From contig NZ_CP072611.1 of the NCBI RefSeq assembly GCF_017815515.1, forward strand, positions 1,116,001 to 1,180,000: 64,000 nucleotides of DNA. The letters are read 5' to 3'. A program made the position numbers and the translations under genes. This document shows, piece after piece, positions 10,893 to 20,474 of this stretch (position 1 is the first letter of the stretch; each line of letters opens with the position of its first letter). Below the pieces are notes generated by a model. It ran no database searches, was not told the origin of the DNA, and worked only from the letters and a program-made list of their open reading frames with translations. Source of the DNA: Aureimonas populi (GTDB lineage: Bacteria > Pseudomonadota > Alphaproteobacteria > Rhizobiales > Rhizobiaceae).

Positions 10893-11963
10893 ATGGCAGA
10901 CCGCGCTCTCCTCGACCTCCAGACCCCCGCCGTGGTGGTCGATCTCGAAAAGGCGCGGGCCAACATCCTGCGCTTCCAGGCCCATGCGAATGCGGCCGGC
11001 CTTGCGGCGCGCCCGCACATCAAGACCCACAAGCTGCCGCAGCTCGCCCGCCTCCAGATCGAGGCCGGGGCGGTGGGGATCACCTGCCAGAAGGTGAGCG
11101 AGGCGGAGGCGATGGCGGCCGGAGACCCGGCCATCCGCGACATCCTCATCACCTACAACATCCTCGGGCAGGAGAAGCTCGCCCGGCTGCGCGCGCTGGC
11201 CGGGCGCGTCCGCCTCTCGGTGGTGGCCGACAGCGACGCGGTGGTCGCGGGCCTCTCGGGCGCCTTCGCGGATGCGGGCGAGCCGCTCGCCGTGCTGGTG
11301 GAGTGCGATACGGGCGGCCAGCGCTGCGGCGTCGCCTCGCCGGAGGCTGCGCGCTCGCTGGCGCGCGCCATCGCCGCCGCGCCGGGCCTCGCCTTCGGCG
11401 GGCTGATGACCTATCCGGCCGCCGGCGGCGCGGCGCGGGCGGCCGATTTCCTCAAGGCGGCCAAGGCGCTGATCGAGGCGGAGGGCCTGCCCGTGCCCTG
11501 CGTCACCTCGGGCGGCACGCCCGACATCTGGCAGTCGCGCACCGACGACATCCTCACCGAGTACCGGCCCGGCACCTATGTCTACAACGACCGCTCGCTG
11601 GTTGCGCGGGGCGTGGCCACGCTGGAGGAATGCGCGCTCACCGTGCTGGCCACCGTCGTCTCCGTTCCCGCGCCCGGCCGCGCCATCATCGACGCGGGCT
11701 CCAAAGTGCTGACCTCCGACCTTCTCGGGCTGACGGGCCACGGCGCGGTGCTGGGCCGGCCGGACCTGGCCATCGACCAGCTCTCCGAGGAGCATGGCCG
11801 CATCGTCTGCGACGGGCCGGTCGGCCTTGCGGTGGGCGATCGCCTGTCCATCGTTCCCAACCACGCCTGCGTCGTCACCAACATGGTGGATGCGGTGCAG
11901 ATGCGCATGGCGGACGGGCATATCGAGCCATGGGCCGTGGCAGCGCGCGGCAAGGTGGTCTGA
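10893..11963 (+). CDS. D-threonine aldolase-like PLP enzyme (alanine racemase N-domain, DSD1 family)
   Basis: A 356-residue fold-type III PLP protein. The N-terminal barrel carries LQTPAVVVDLEKARAN and RPHIKTHKLPQLARLQ, where the Lys in HIKTHK forms the PLP aldimine. The C-terminal part has the D-threonine aldolase/D-serine dehydratase metal site (LSEEHGRIV and PNHACVVTNM, with conserved His and Cys). Such enzymes act on D-beta-hydroxy amino acids, splitting D-threonine to glycine and acetaldehyde or deaminating D-serine. I start at ATG 10893 because AGGG lies 9 bp upstream and the earlier in-frame TTG extension is unlike the family. It is divergent from the RidA-IclR-M81 operon and converges on the GntR gene. 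Confidence 0.88.
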   Translation: MADRALLDLQTPAVVVDLEKARANILRFQAHANAAGLAARPHIKTHKLPQLARLQIEAGAVGITCQKVSEAEAMAAGDPAIRDILITYNILGQEKLARLRALAGRVRLSVVADSDAVVAGLSGAFADAGEPLAVLVECDTGGQRCGVASPEAARSLARAIAAAPGLAFGGLMTYPAAGGAARAADFLKAAKALIEAEGLPVPCVTSGGTPDIWQSRTDDILTEYRPGTYVYNDRSLVARGVATLEECALTVLATVVSVPAPGRAIIDAGSKVLTSDLLGLTGHGAVLGRPDLAIDQLSEEHGRIVCDGPVGLAVGDRLSIVPNHACVVTNMVDAVQMRMADGHIEPWAVAARGKVV

Positions 11964-12014
11964 ACGGGCCGTTCCGCTTGCGGCCGGGGGCGAGCCTCGG
12001 CCCGCCCGCCCGCG

Positions 12015-12797
12015 TCAGCGGATCTGCGCCATGATCTCGCAGGCCGAGGAGGAGGGGTCGAACTCCACGAGGTCCGGCTCCCGGTTCATGAGCACGCGGA
12101 AGGAGTGGAGGTTGTCGCGAAGATGCGGCCCCATGATGCGGGTCACGCCCTCCGCGTCCCGCTTGCGCAGCGCCTCGAAGATCGCGCGGTGCTCGTCCAG
12201 CACCTGGCCGTAGTAATCCTCCAGCGGAAAGGCCCGGTAGAGCACCCGGTCGAGCTGGCCGTTGGCCTCGTGGATCGTGTCCCAGATATGCGGGAAGCCG
12301 GCGCACCGGCACAGGAGGCGGTGGAACTCCCGGTCGATATGGAAGGACTCGTCCCCGTCGCAGCGCCGCGCGGCCTCCGCCTGGCGCCACAGAAGAAGCT
12401 CGAAATCCTTTTCGAAGGCGGGCACGAAGCGCGCGGCGGCGATGGCGGCGAAGCGCAGCTCCAGGCTTTCGCGCACGATCTGCCCCTCCACCACCTCCTC
12501 CAGGATGATCTTGTTGACGAAGGTGGCGTCGCTCGGCACCACCGTCACCAGCCGCTGCCCGGCCAGCCGCATCACCGCGTCGCGAAAGGGGGTGCGCGAG
12601 ACGCCGAGCTCGGCGCAGATGTCCTTTTCGACCAGGCGCGCGCCGGGCCGCAGGCGCATGGCGATGATGGCGTCGCGAAGGGCGGCGTAGACGCGCGCTG
12701 CCTTGGGCAGCTCCTGGCCGCCATAGGCCATGGCGAGGCGCGCGCGCTCCCCCGCCGTCGTTTCCGCCTGCCGTCTCGTCTCCGCGCTCGTCCTCAT
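12015..12797 (-). CDS. GntR family transcriptional regulator (FCD/FadR subfamily)
   Basis: A 260-residue regulator. The winged HTH occupies about residues 30-100 (VYAALRDAIIAMRLRPGARL, EKDICAELGVSRTPFRDAVMRL), followed by an all-helical FCD ligand domain to the end with the metal-ligand pattern D...H...H (FHIDREFHRLL). Such regulators usually repress their own catabolic operon until a carboxylate ligand binds. The ATG at 12797 overlaps the aminotransferase stop (ATGA), so it is the last gene of the long operon that begins at 23050. Confidence 0.92.
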   Translation of the reverse strand: MRTSAETRRQAETTAGERARLAMAYGGQELPKAARVYAALRDAIIAMRLRPGARLVEKDICAELGVSRTPFRDAVMRLAGQRLVTVVPSDATFVNKIILEEVVEGQIVRESLELRFAAIAAARFVPAFEKDFELLLWRQAEAARRCDGDESFHIDREFHRLLCRCAGFPHIWDTIHEANGQLDRVLYRAFPLEDYYGQVLDEHRAIFEALRKRDAEGVTRIMGPHLRDNLHSFRVLMNREPDLVEFDPSSSACEIMAQIR

Positions 12798-14080
12798 GCC
12801 GTTCCTGCCAGAACCTCCCGCAATTTTGCGAGGAAGAGGTCTGCGTGCGCGGAGGCGAAAGGCAAGGGGGGGCGGATCTTCAGGACGTTGCCGGCAGGCC
12901 CCGAGGCGCCGATCAGGACGCCGCGCTCGCGCAAGCTGTTCACCACGCGGGTGGCGAGCGCGGCATCGGGGGCCCCCGTTTCGCCGTCCCTCAGGTCGAG
13001 GGCCAGGAAGAGCCCGGCGCCGCGCGCCTCGCCCACCCGGTCGAACTCCCCCGCCAGCCCCTTCAACCCCTCCAGAAGCTGCGTGCCCACGCGCGCGGCA
13101 TTGGCCTGGAGCCCCTCGGCCTCGATCACGTCCAGCACCGCGCCGGCGGCGGCCAGCGACACGTGGTTCGCGCCGAAGGTGTTGAAATAGCGCACCTCGC
13201 GCCCGAACCGCTCGCCCACCTCCGGGCGCAGGGCAAGCGCGGCGATGGGCAGGCCATTGCCCATCGGCTTTCCCATCACCGCCATGTCCGGCACGATGGA
13301 ATGGCGCTGGAAGCCCCAGAAGGCACCGCCGGTGCGCCCGAAGCCCGGCTGCACCTCGTCGGCGACATAGAGCGCGCCGGCGGCATGGACGGCCTCGAGC
13401 ACCGGCTGGAGGAAGCCCGCCGGCTCGGCGCGCACGCCGTCCGTGGAGAAGATGCCGTCCGCCACGAAGGCGGCGGGGCGGATGCCGTGGCGGGCCAGGT
13501 CGGCGAAGGCGGCGGCGACGTTTTCGGCCAGGACCCGGCCCATCCGTGGCCCTTCCCCCGGAACCTCCACGGTGCGCACGCAACGCCCGAGCGGCACGGC
13601 GGGGCCGAGGGAGGGCGAGATTTCCACCGTCGCGGCCGTGGTGCCGTGATAGGCGTTGGCAGTGACGACGACGCCCGCGCCCTGCGTATGATGGCGCGCG
13701 ATGCGCAGCGCCAGGTCCACCGCCTCCGAGCCCGTGCAGGTGTACATGACCTGCGCGATCTCTTCGGGGAAAGTGGCGAGCAGCCGTTCCGAATAGGAAA
13801 GGATCGCCTCGTGCAGATAGCGTGTATGGGTGTTGAGAAGGCCCATCTGCGCGGTGACGGCCGCGTTCACCCGTGGGTGGGAATGGCCCACCGCCGGCAC
13901 GTTGTTGTAGGCGTCGAGATAGCGGCGCCCCTCGGCGTCGAAGAGCCACACCCCCTCGCCGCGCACCAGATGCACGGGCCGCTCGTAGAACAGGCGGTAG
14001 GAGCCGCCCAGGAGCGCGCGGCGGCGCGCGAGCATCGCCTCGGCCGGATCGGACGGGAGGGGGGCGGCGGGTTGCGACAT
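12794..14080 (-). CDS. Class III aminotransferase / putative amino-alcohol phosphate phospho-lyase
   Basis: A 428-residue PLP enzyme of the omega-aminotransferase fold. Seen: GVWLFDAEGRRYLDAYNNVPAVGHSHP at the N-terminus (split here over two family blocks), the cofactor segment VADEVQPGFGRTGG, and the PLP Lys at residue 271 in VMGKPMGNG. The NNVPAVGH segment and the adjoining APH-type kinase resemble the AGXT2L1/AGXT2L2 group. Those are O-phosphoethanolamine and 5-phosphohydroxylysine phospho-lyases, which eliminate phosphate and ammonia rather than transaminating. ATG 14080 has an AGGAG site upstream. It follows the kinase by 17 bp. Phospho-lyase activity is inferred from context. Confidence 0.85.
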   Translation of the reverse strand: MSQPAAPLPSDPAEAMLARRRALLGGSYRLFYERPVHLVRGEGVWLFDAEGRRYLDAYNNVPAVGHSHPRVNAAVTAQMGLLNTHTRYLHEAILSYSERLLATFPEEIAQVMYTCTGSEAVDLALRIARHHTQGAGVVVTANAYHGTTAATVEISPSLGPAVPLGRCVRTVEVPGEGPRMGRVLAENVAAAFADLARHGIRPAAFVADGIFSTDGVRAEPAGFLQPVLEAVHAAGALYVADEVQPGFGRTGGAFWGFQRHSIVPDMAVMGKPMGNGLPIAALALRPEVGERFGREVRYFNTFGANHVSLAAAGAVLDVIEAEGLQANAARVGTQLLEGLKGLAGEFDRVGEARGAGLFLALDLRDGETGAPDAALATRVVNSLRERGVLIGASGPAGNVLKIRPPLPFASAHADLFLAKLREVLAGTA

Positions 14081-14097
14081 GAAGGGGCTCCTTCCTC

Positions 14098-15189
14098 TCA
14101 AGCCTGGCAGGCGCTTGCGATGCGCGCCGAGGCCTCGCCCGGCGCATAGGCGGCAAAGGCGCGGAGCTGCGCGCGCACGGAAGGGCTGTTGCGCAGGATG
14201 TAGTCCGCGCGCTCCGGGAGGCGGTCCGCCCGCCATTGCGTCACCAGAAGGCGCATGGCCATGCGGGTGAGGATGGCGGTGGGAAGGAGCGCGATCTCCT
14301 CCTCCGACAGGGGGTTGAGCGCGCCGTGGCCCGAGAGGAAGGGCAGCGCCGCGGCCAGCGGATCGTCTCCCCCTTCGCCGAGCTGGTAGGCGGCCGCCAC
14401 CGCCACATCGCAGACGACGGGCGTGCGCAGCATGTCGCCGAAATCGATGATCCCCGCGATGCGCTCCGGCGCGGCCGGGTCGACGAGGATATTGTCCTTG
14501 TTGAAGTCGTTATGCGCCATCTGCCGGGGCAGGGCGGCAAGGCGCGGCGCGAGGCGGGCGTCGAAGGCGTCGAGGATCTCGGTGAGAAGCGCGCGCTCGG
14601 TCTCGTCCCGCACGAGCGGCAGCACCGCGCGCAGGAGGCCGGCGCGCGCCATGTCCCAGCTCGTCTCGTGATCCTCGGCCGGATGGCGGAAATCGGCCAG
14701 CGCGCCTTGCAGGCGTGCCAGCACCTCGCCCACGGCGCGCGCCTGGGCGGGCGAGGGCTCTGTCTCCTTCTGGGCAAGCCCGGGCGTGAAGTCCGTCAGG
14801 CGCACCGTGCGCTCCTCGCCGCCCAGCCCGATCCGGAAATCCGCCCGCCCCGCCCGCGTGCGGACGACGCGCTGCACCGGCAGCTCCGGCGCGCGCGCCT
14901 CCACATGCAGGAGCGCGAGCGTGTGCATGGACGAGACCCCGGCGCTTTCGCCCGGATGCAGGATCTTGAGGAAGAAACGGCCGCCATCGGCCGCATCGAG
15001 GCGGAAATTGGCGTCCTTCTCGCCGATGAGCGGCGTTGCCCTGCCCGTGATGCCGTAATGGCGCGCGGCGATTTCCTCCGCCGTTTCGGGCGCGACGGAG
15101 CCGCCCGCCACGGAGAGGCCGGCGCCGATGGCCTCCGGCGCTTCCCGCCTCCGGGGCGCTTCGCCCGGCGTGGTCATGGCAAGGTTCAT
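14098..15189 (-). CDS. APH-fold small-molecule kinase (hydroxylysine kinase / homoserine kinase type)
   Basis: A 363-residue aminoglycoside-phosphotransferase-fold kinase. Catalytic elements are intact: the Brenner motif with H226, D228 and N233 (AHNDFNKDN) and the metal-binding IIDFGDM with D249. The N-terminal lobe contains the nucleotide-binding strand FFLKILHPGES. Proteins of this group next to class III aminotransferases include human-type hydroxylysine kinase, which phosphorylates a hydroxyl for later elimination. The ATG at 15189 overlaps the amidase stop (ATGA). ATG 15177 is possible. Antibiotic resistance is unlikely given the catabolic operon. Confidence 0.85.
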   Translation of the reverse strand: MNLAMTTPGEAPRRREAPEAIGAGLSVAGGSVAPETAEEIAARHYGITGRATPLIGEKDANFRLDAADGGRFFLKILHPGESAGVSSMHTLALLHVEARAPELPVQRVVRTRAGRADFRIGLGGEERTVRLTDFTPGLAQKETEPSPAQARAVGEVLARLQGALADFRHPAEDHETSWDMARAGLLRAVLPLVRDETERALLTEILDAFDARLAPRLAALPRQMAHNDFNKDNILVDPAAPERIAGIIDFGDMLRTPVVCDVAVAAAYQLGEGGDDPLAAALPFLSGHGALNPLSEEEIALLPTAILTRMAMRLLVTQWRADRLPERADYILRNSPSVRAQLRAFAAYAPGEASARIASACQA

Positions 15190-16613
15190 GCGCGCGCGTG
15201 AAGGTTCGGCCGGTCCGGCACCGCCTCGGGGAAGGAGCGCTGGTAGGCCCCGGCAAGGCGCAGCACCGTCTCGTCGCGAAAGCGCGCGGCGACGAACTGG
15301 AGGCCGATCGGGAGGCCCTCTCCATCGAAGCCGCAGGGCACGGAGACGGCCGGCTGGCCCGTCATGTTGAACGGGTAGGTGAAGGGGCTCCAGTCGGTCC
15401 AGTCGCTCATGCCCTGCCCTTCGGGGAAATCGATGCCGGCGGGCAGCGCGGTGATGGGCATGGTGGGCGTCATCAGCGCGTCGTAGCGGGTGTGGAAATG
15501 GGCCATCGTCACCTTCAGCCGCGCGCGCACCTCCTCGGCGAGCAGGAGATCGCGGGCTGAGAAGCCACGCCCCTTCTCGGCGATGGCGATGAGGCCGGGG
15601 TCCATCTCGGCCTTTTGCGCCTCCGTGGGCGCGATGCGGTCCACGGTCAGCGACTCGGCGGCGAACCACAGGGTGCGCAGCGCCTCCAGTGGGTTTTCGA
15701 AGCCGGGATCGGCCTCCTCCACGATGGCGCCCATCTCGGAGAGGCGTGTCGCCGCGCGCTCCACCGCCGCCGCCACCTCGGGCGCGACGCCGGCATAGCC
15801 GAGCGTGCGGCTGTAGCCGATGCGCAGGCCCTCGACCGAACCCCGGGCCGCCCCGCTCCAGTCCGGCAGGTCGGGAGGGCAGGCACCGTAGAGCGCGTCC
15901 GGCGAGGGGCCGGCGACGGCATGGAGGAACAGCGCGGCCTCCTCCACCGTGCGATTGAGCGGGCCGCGATGGGCCAGCTCCATCAGGGGCGAGGGGGCAT
16001 CCGCCGGCACCCAGCCGAACGTGGGCTTGATGCCGAAGACGCCGCAGAAGGCGCCGGGAATGCGGATCGAGCCCGCTCCGTCCGAGCCCTCGTGCAGGAC
16101 GCCCATGTTGAGCGCCGCCGCCACGGCCGCCCCGCCCGAGGAGCCGCCCGAGGCCCGGTCCGAGCGCCACGGATTCACCGTGTTGCCGAAGGCCGGCCCG
16201 TGAGTGACGCCCTTCCAGCCGATTTCCGGCGAGGTGGTGGTGCCGAGAATCACCGCGCCCGCCGCGCGCAGCCGCTTCACGATCAGAATCTCGTGGGTGG
16301 CCGGCTCCTTGTTGCCCAGTTTCGAGCCGCGCCGCCACGGAATGCCGATGACCGGCGTCAGTTCCTTGATCGTGGCGGGCGCGCCGTCGAGCGGCCCCAG
16401 CGCCTCGCCCTTCCGCCAGCGCTCCTGCGATTGCCGCGCCGCTTCCAGCGCAAGCTCCGGCACGACATGGGCGAAGGCGTTGACCTCACCGTTGAAGCGC
16501 TCGATGCGCGCGAGGGCGGCCTCGGCCGCTTCCACCGGCGAGGCGGCGCCCTTGGCGAAGAGGGCCGAAAGCTCCGGCGCGCTCATCTCTCCCAGGTCGG
16601 TCTTGGCGCTCAT
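15186..16613 (-). CDS. Amidase (amidase signature family)
   Basis: A 475-residue amidase with the Ser-cis-Ser-Lys machinery: Lys83 in TIKELTPV, the glycine/serine-rich loop ASGGSSGGAAVAAA around residue 158, and GSDGAGSIRIPGAFCG holding the nucleophilic Ser about 24 residues later. It hydrolyses a carboxamide to acid and ammonia in the cytoplasm. It lies between an omega-aminotransferase (11 bp upstream) and the kinase (overlap), so it may open an amide in the compound brought in by the upstream transporter. Confidence 0.92.
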   Translation of the reverse strand: MSAKTDLGEMSAPELSALFAKGAASPVEAAEAALARIERFNGEVNAFAHVVPELALEAARQSQERWRKGEALGPLDGAPATIKELTPVIGIPWRRGSKLGNKEPATHEILIVKRLRAAGAVILGTTTSPEIGWKGVTHGPAFGNTVNPWRSDRASGGSSGGAAVAAALNMGVLHEGSDGAGSIRIPGAFCGVFGIKPTFGWVPADAPSPLMELAHRGPLNRTVEEAALFLHAVAGPSPDALYGACPPDLPDWSGAARGSVEGLRIGYSRTLGYAGVAPEVAAAVERAATRLSEMGAIVEEADPGFENPLEALRTLWFAAESLTVDRIAPTEAQKAEMDPGLIAIAEKGRGFSARDLLLAEEVRARLKVTMAHFHTRYDALMTPTMPITALPAGIDFPEGQGMSDWTDWSPFTYPFNMTGQPAVSVPCGFDGEGLPIGLQFVAARFRDETVLRLAGAYQRSFPEAVPDRPNLHARA

Positions 16614-16624
16614 GGCTCGGTCCT

Positions 16625-18004
16625 TCAGGCTGCGATCTTGTCGAGGGCGCGGGCGAGGGCGTCGAACATGGCGTTCACCTCCTCGTCCGTGATGATCAAC
16701 GGGGGGCAGAGGCAGAAGGCATCCCCGATGGAGCGGCCGATCAGCCCCTCTTCCAGCGCCGCCTCGGCCAGCGCCGCGCCGGCCGCGCCCGGCGTCTCGC
16801 GCGGCTTCAGCTCCAGCGCGCCGATCAGCCCGACGCCGCGAAAGCCCTTGCCGAGCGGATGCTGCGACAATTCCGCCAGCCGGCGCAGGAAGAGCGGGGA
16901 GCGCTCGCGGCAATTGCCGACGAGATCGCGCTCCTCGATGATCTTCAGGTTCTCCAGCCCCACCGCCGTCGCCACGGGATGGCCCGAGGCGGTGAAGCCG
17001 TGGCCGAAGGTGCCCAGGCGCTCCGATTCGCGCGCGATGGGCTCGTAGAAGCTCTCGTTCATCAGGATGGCGGACAAGGGCAGGTAGGAGGAGGAAAGCT
17101 GCTTGGACAGCACCATCACGTCCGGCTCGATGCCGTAGGTCTGCGATCCGAACATCTGCCCGGTGCGCCCGAAGCCGCAGATCACCTCGTCGGCCACCAG
17201 CAGCACGTCGTATTTCCTGAGAACCGCCTGGATCTCCTGCCAGTAGCCCTCCGGGGGCACGAAGACGCCGCCGGAGGCCATCACCGGCTCGCCGAAGAAG
17301 GCGGCCACCGTGTCCGGCCCCTCCTCCAGGATCAGCTTTTCCAGTTCGGCCGCCATGCGCCCGGAGAAGTCGCGCTCGCTCTCGCCGGGGAGCGCCGTGC
17401 CGGCATAGTCGGGGCACAGCGTGTGGCGCATCTGCGGCAGCGGCAGGTCGAAGGACTGGTGGTTGCGCGGCAGGCCGGTGATGGAGCCGGCGGCGATGGT
17501 GACGCCGTGATAGCCCTTCTGGCGGCCGATGATCTTCTTCTTTTCCGGCTTGCCGAGCGCGTTGGAGCGATACCAGCAGAGCTTGACGACGAGGTCGTTG
17601 GCCTCCGAGCCCGAGGAGGTGAAATGCACCTTGGACATGGGCACGGGGGCCATGTGGACGAGCTTCTCGGCCAGCTCCACCGAGGGGCCGTGCGTCTTGC
17701 CGGAGAAGATGTGGTAATAGGGCAGCTTGTCCATCTGCGCCTTGGCGACATCCGAAAGGCGCTTCTCGCCGAAGCCCACGGCCACCGACCAGAGCCCCGC
17801 CAGCCCCTCGATGTAGCGCTTGCCGGAATTGTCGAAGACATAGACGCCCTCGCCGCGCTCGATCACGAGCCCGCCGGTCTTCTCGTAGGCCTTCAGGTCC
17901 ACCAGCGGGTGGAGCTGGTAGGCTGCGTCTCGGGCTTCGATGGAATTGGGAAGGGCGCTCATGGGGGTGTCCATCTCGATCTTCGGGAAAAGGGGGCGTG
18001 TCAC
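16625..18004 (-). CDS. Class III aminotransferase (omega-amino acid:pyruvate type)
   Basis: A PLP aminotransferase of about 445-459 residues. Visible are KAYEKTGGLVIERGEGVYVFD, FTSSGSEANDLVVKLCWY (phosphate-binding loop), LLVADEVICGFGRTG, and the PLP Lys at residue 301 in VMVLSKQLSSSYLPLS. These transfer terminal amino groups (beta-alanine, GABA, diamines) to pyruvate or similar. Start choice is open: GTG 18004 gives a GTGA overlap with the ATPase gene, while ATG 17974 or 17962 gives the usual family N-terminus (ALPNSIEARD). It directly follows the transporter, so it probably acts early on the imported amine. Confidence 0.93.
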   Translation of the reverse strand: MTRPLFPKIEMDTPMSALPNSIEARDAAYQLHPLVDLKAYEKTGGLVIERGEGVYVFDNSGKRYIEGLAGLWSVAVGFGEKRLSDVAKAQMDKLPYYHIFSGKTHGPSVELAEKLVHMAPVPMSKVHFTSSGSEANDLVVKLCWYRSNALGKPEKKKIIGRQKGYHGVTIAAGSITGLPRNHQSFDLPLPQMRHTLCPDYAGTALPGESERDFSGRMAAELEKLILEEGPDTVAAFFGEPVMASGGVFVPPEGYWQEIQAVLRKYDVLLVADEVICGFGRTGQMFGSQTYGIEPDVMVLSKQLSSSYLPLSAILMNESFYEPIARESERLGTFGHGFTASGHPVATAVGLENLKIIEERDLVGNCRERSPLFLRRLAELSQHPLGKGFRGVGLIGALELKPRETPGAAGAALAEAALEEGLIGRSIGDAFCLCPPLIITDEEVNAMFDALARALDKIAA

Positions 18005-19626
18005 CCGGCGGCCATCTCGGCCTTCGCGCCGGGAATGGCCGCCAGGAGGCTTCGTGTATAGGCGGCTTGGGGCGCGCTGAAAATCTGGGCGCTGGGTCCG
18101 ATCTCCACCATCTCGCCCTTCTGCATCACCATCACCCTGTCGCAGATCTGCGCCGCCACGCGCAGATCGTGGGTGATGAAGATCAGCGACAGGCCCAGCT
18201 CGGCCTTCAATTCGGCCAGGAGGTCCAGCACCTGCGCCTGGATCGACACGTCGAGGGCGGAGACCGCCTCGTCGGCCACGATGATCTCGGGCTTGAGCGC
18301 GAGCGCCCGCGCGATGCCGATGCGCTGGCGCTGGCCGCCGGAGAATTCGTGCGGAAAGCGCGCGGCCGCCGAGGCGTCGAGGCCGACGCGCTCCAGAAGC
18401 GCCCCCGCCTCGGCAAGGGCGGTTTGCGCATCCACGCCGTAGGCGATGGGGCCGTCCGCGATGGTGCGCCCGACGCGGATGCGCGGGTTGAGCGAGCCGT
18501 AGGGGTCCTGGAAGATCATCTGGATGCGCCGGCGCGCCGCGTGCAGCGCCCGGCCTTTCAGATGCGCCATGTCCTTGCCCCCCAGCATCACCTTGCCGGT
18601 ATCGGGGTCCTGAAGCCGCACCAGGCAGCGCCCGACCGAGGACTTGCCCGAGCCGCTTTCGCCCACGATGCCCAGCGTCTCGCCGCGCGAAAGGGTGAAG
18701 GAGACGTGCCTGACCGCCTCCACCGCGCGGGCTTTCGTAAAAAGGCCGCCGCCGATGCGGTAGGTCTTGCCGAGTCCCTCGACGGCGAGCACCGGCTCGC
18801 CCTCGATCGCGCCCGCCGCGCGCCCCCCGGACATGGAGGGAATGGCGGCGATGAGCTTTTGCGTATAGGCGTGGCGCGGGCGCCGCAGCACCTCTTGCGC
18901 CGGGCCTTCCTCCACCACCCGGCCCTTCTCCATCACCGCAACATGGTCGGCGATCTCGGCCACCACGCCGAAATCATGGGTGATGAACATCACCGCCATG
19001 CCGCGCTGTTCCTGCAATTGCCGGATGAGCTTGAGGATCTGCGCCTGCGTCGTCACGTCGAGGGCGGTGGTGGGCTCGTCGGCGATCAGCACCTCCGGCT
19101 CCAGCACCAGCGCCATGGCGATCATCACGCGCTGGCGCTGGCCGCCCGAGAGCTGGAACGGGTAGGAGGCCGCCGCGCGGGGCGGATCGGGCAGGCCGAC
19201 CTCGGCGAGAAGCCGCAGCGCTTGCGCGCGCCGCTCCTTCGGGGTCAGGAGGCCGTGCGCCTCGAACACTTCCGCGATCTGGTCCTCCACCCGCATCAGG
19301 GGGTTGAGAGCGGTCATCGGCTCCTGGAAGATCATCGCCACGCGGCGCCCGCGCACATCGTAGAGCGCGGATTCGTCGAGCCTCAGAAGGTCCTCGCCGC
19401 CCAGGAGGATGCGCCCGCCGGCGGGCTCCACCCCCTCGGGCAGAAGGCCCATCATGGCGTTGGCCGACATCGACTTGCCGGAGCCGCTTTCGCCCACCAC
19501 GCACAGGATCTCGCCCGCGCGCAGCGTCAGCGAGACGCGGTCCACCGCATAGGCGCGGTCCGCGCCCGGCGGCAGGGCGATGGAGAGCTTGTCGATGAGG
19601 ACGACGGGGGCGGGGGATGATGCCAT
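18001..19626 (-). CDS. Dpp/Opp-type ABC transporter, fused double ATP-binding protein
   Basis: A tandem ABC ATPase of 541 residues. Domain 1 has [24 protein letters not shown] and [11 protein letters not shown]. Domain 2 has [29 protein letters not shown] and [11 protein letters not shown]. Oligopeptide-type ends ([22 protein letters not shown]) close each half. ATG 19626 is preferred because GGTGAGG lies just upstream. GTG 19635 would give a GTGA overlap with the permease stop. It powers the second importer of the window. Confidence 0.95.
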   Translation of the reverse strand: MASSPAPVVLIDKLSIALPPGADRAYAVDRVSLTLRAGEILCVVGESGSGKSMSANAMMGLLPEGVEPAGGRILLGGEDLLRLDESALYDVRGRRVAMIFQEPMTALNPLMRVEDQIAEVFEAHGLLTPKERRAQALRLLAEVGLPDPPRAAASYPFQLSGGQRQRVMIAMALVLEPEVLIADEPTTALDVTTQAQILKLIRQLQEQRGMAVMFITHDFGVVAEIADHVAVMEKGRVVEEGPAQEVLRRPRHAYTQKLIAAIPSMSGGRAAGAIEGEPVLAVEGLGKTYRIGGGLFTKARAVEAVRHVSFTLSRGETLGIVGESGSGKSSVGRCLVRLQDPDTGKVMLGGKDMAHLKGRALHAARRRIQMIFQDPYGSLNPRIRVGRTIADGPIAYGVDAQTALAEAGALLERVGLDASAAARFPHEFSGGQRQRIGIARALALKPEIIVADEAVSALDVSIQAQVLDLLAELKAELGLSLIFITHDLRVAAQICDRVMVMQKGEMVEIGPSAQIFSAPQAAYTRSLLAAIPGAKAEMAAG

Positions 19627-19631
19627 GGTCC

Positions 19632-20474
19632 TCACCGCCCTTTCTTCGACAGGCGCGGGTTGAGCGCGTCGTTCAGCCCCTCGCCGATGAGGTTGAGGGC
19701 GAGCACCGTGAGGAGGATGGCGATGCCGGGGAAGAAGCTGACCCACCAGGCCTGGCGGATCACCGTGCGCCCCGCGCCGATCACATAGCCCCAGGACATG
19801 ATGTTCGGATCGCCCAGCCCCATGAAGGAGAGCGCGCTTTCCAGAAGGATCGCGGCAGCCACCATCATGGTCGCCATCACGATGATGGGCGAAAGCGTGT
19901 TGGGCAGGATCTGGCGCCAGATGATGGTGGCGTGGGACTGGCCCGACAGCGTGGCCGCCTCCACGAATTCGCGCGAGCGAAGCGACATGACCTCGCCGCG
20001 CAGGAGGCGCGCCACCGGGGGCCAGCTCACGATCGCGATGGCGATGACGATGGAGATGAGGCTCGGCTGGAAGATCGCCACCAGCACCACGGCGAGCGCA
20101 AAGCTCGGCACGCTCTGGAAGAATTCGGTGAAGCGCATCAGGGCATCGTCCACCCAGCCGCCGAAATAGCCCGCCAGCGCCCCCACCGGAATGCCGATGA
20201 GGAGGGAGACCAGCGTGGAGACGAGGCCGACGAGAAGCGAGACCCGCGCGCCATGGGCGATGGCCGAGGCGATGTCGCGGCCCATCGTGTCGGTGCCCAG
20301 CAGAAAGCCGGGATTGTCGAAGGGCGGCAGGAAGGGGCGCTGCACCATGGCCCAGGGCGAGCGCGGGAACAGAAGGGGGGCGGCAGCGGCGAGGAGGAGC
20401 ACCAGCGCCAGCACGCAAAGCCCGATCAGCGCGCCGCGATTGCGGGAGAAATTCGCCCAGAACTCCCGCATCAC
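19632..20474 (-). CDS. Dpp/Opp-type ABC transporter permease (DppC-like)
   Basis: A 280-residue membrane permease with the DppC layout: N-terminal helix (LIGLCVLALVLLLAAAAPLL), LGTDTMGRDIASA motif, about five further helices, and the EAA loop FVEAATLSGQSHATIIWRQIL. The start is GTG 20474 or the next codon ATG 20471, both overlapping the DppB stop, so the two permeases are probably translated together. Confidence 0.93.
   Translation of the reverse strand: MMREFWANFSRNRGALIGLCVLALVLLLAAAAPLLFPRSPWAMVQRPFLPPFDNPGFLLGTDTMGRDIASAIAHGARVSLLVGLVSTLVSLLIGIPVGALAGYFGGWVDDALMRFTEFFQSVPSFALAVVLVAIFQPSLISIVIAIAIVSWPPVARLLRGEVMSLRSREFVEAATLSGQSHATIIWRQILPNTLSPIIVMATMMVAAAILLESALSFMGLGDPNIMSWGYVIGAGRTVIRQAWWVSFFPGIAILLTVLALNLIGEGLNDALNPRLSKKGR

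Noticed and set aside
14098..15189. APH-fold kinase as an aminoglycoside resistance gene
   Set aside because: The gene overlaps an amidase, is followed by a PLP enzyme inside a catabolic operon, and resembles hydroxylysine/homoserine-type kinases. There is no resistance context.
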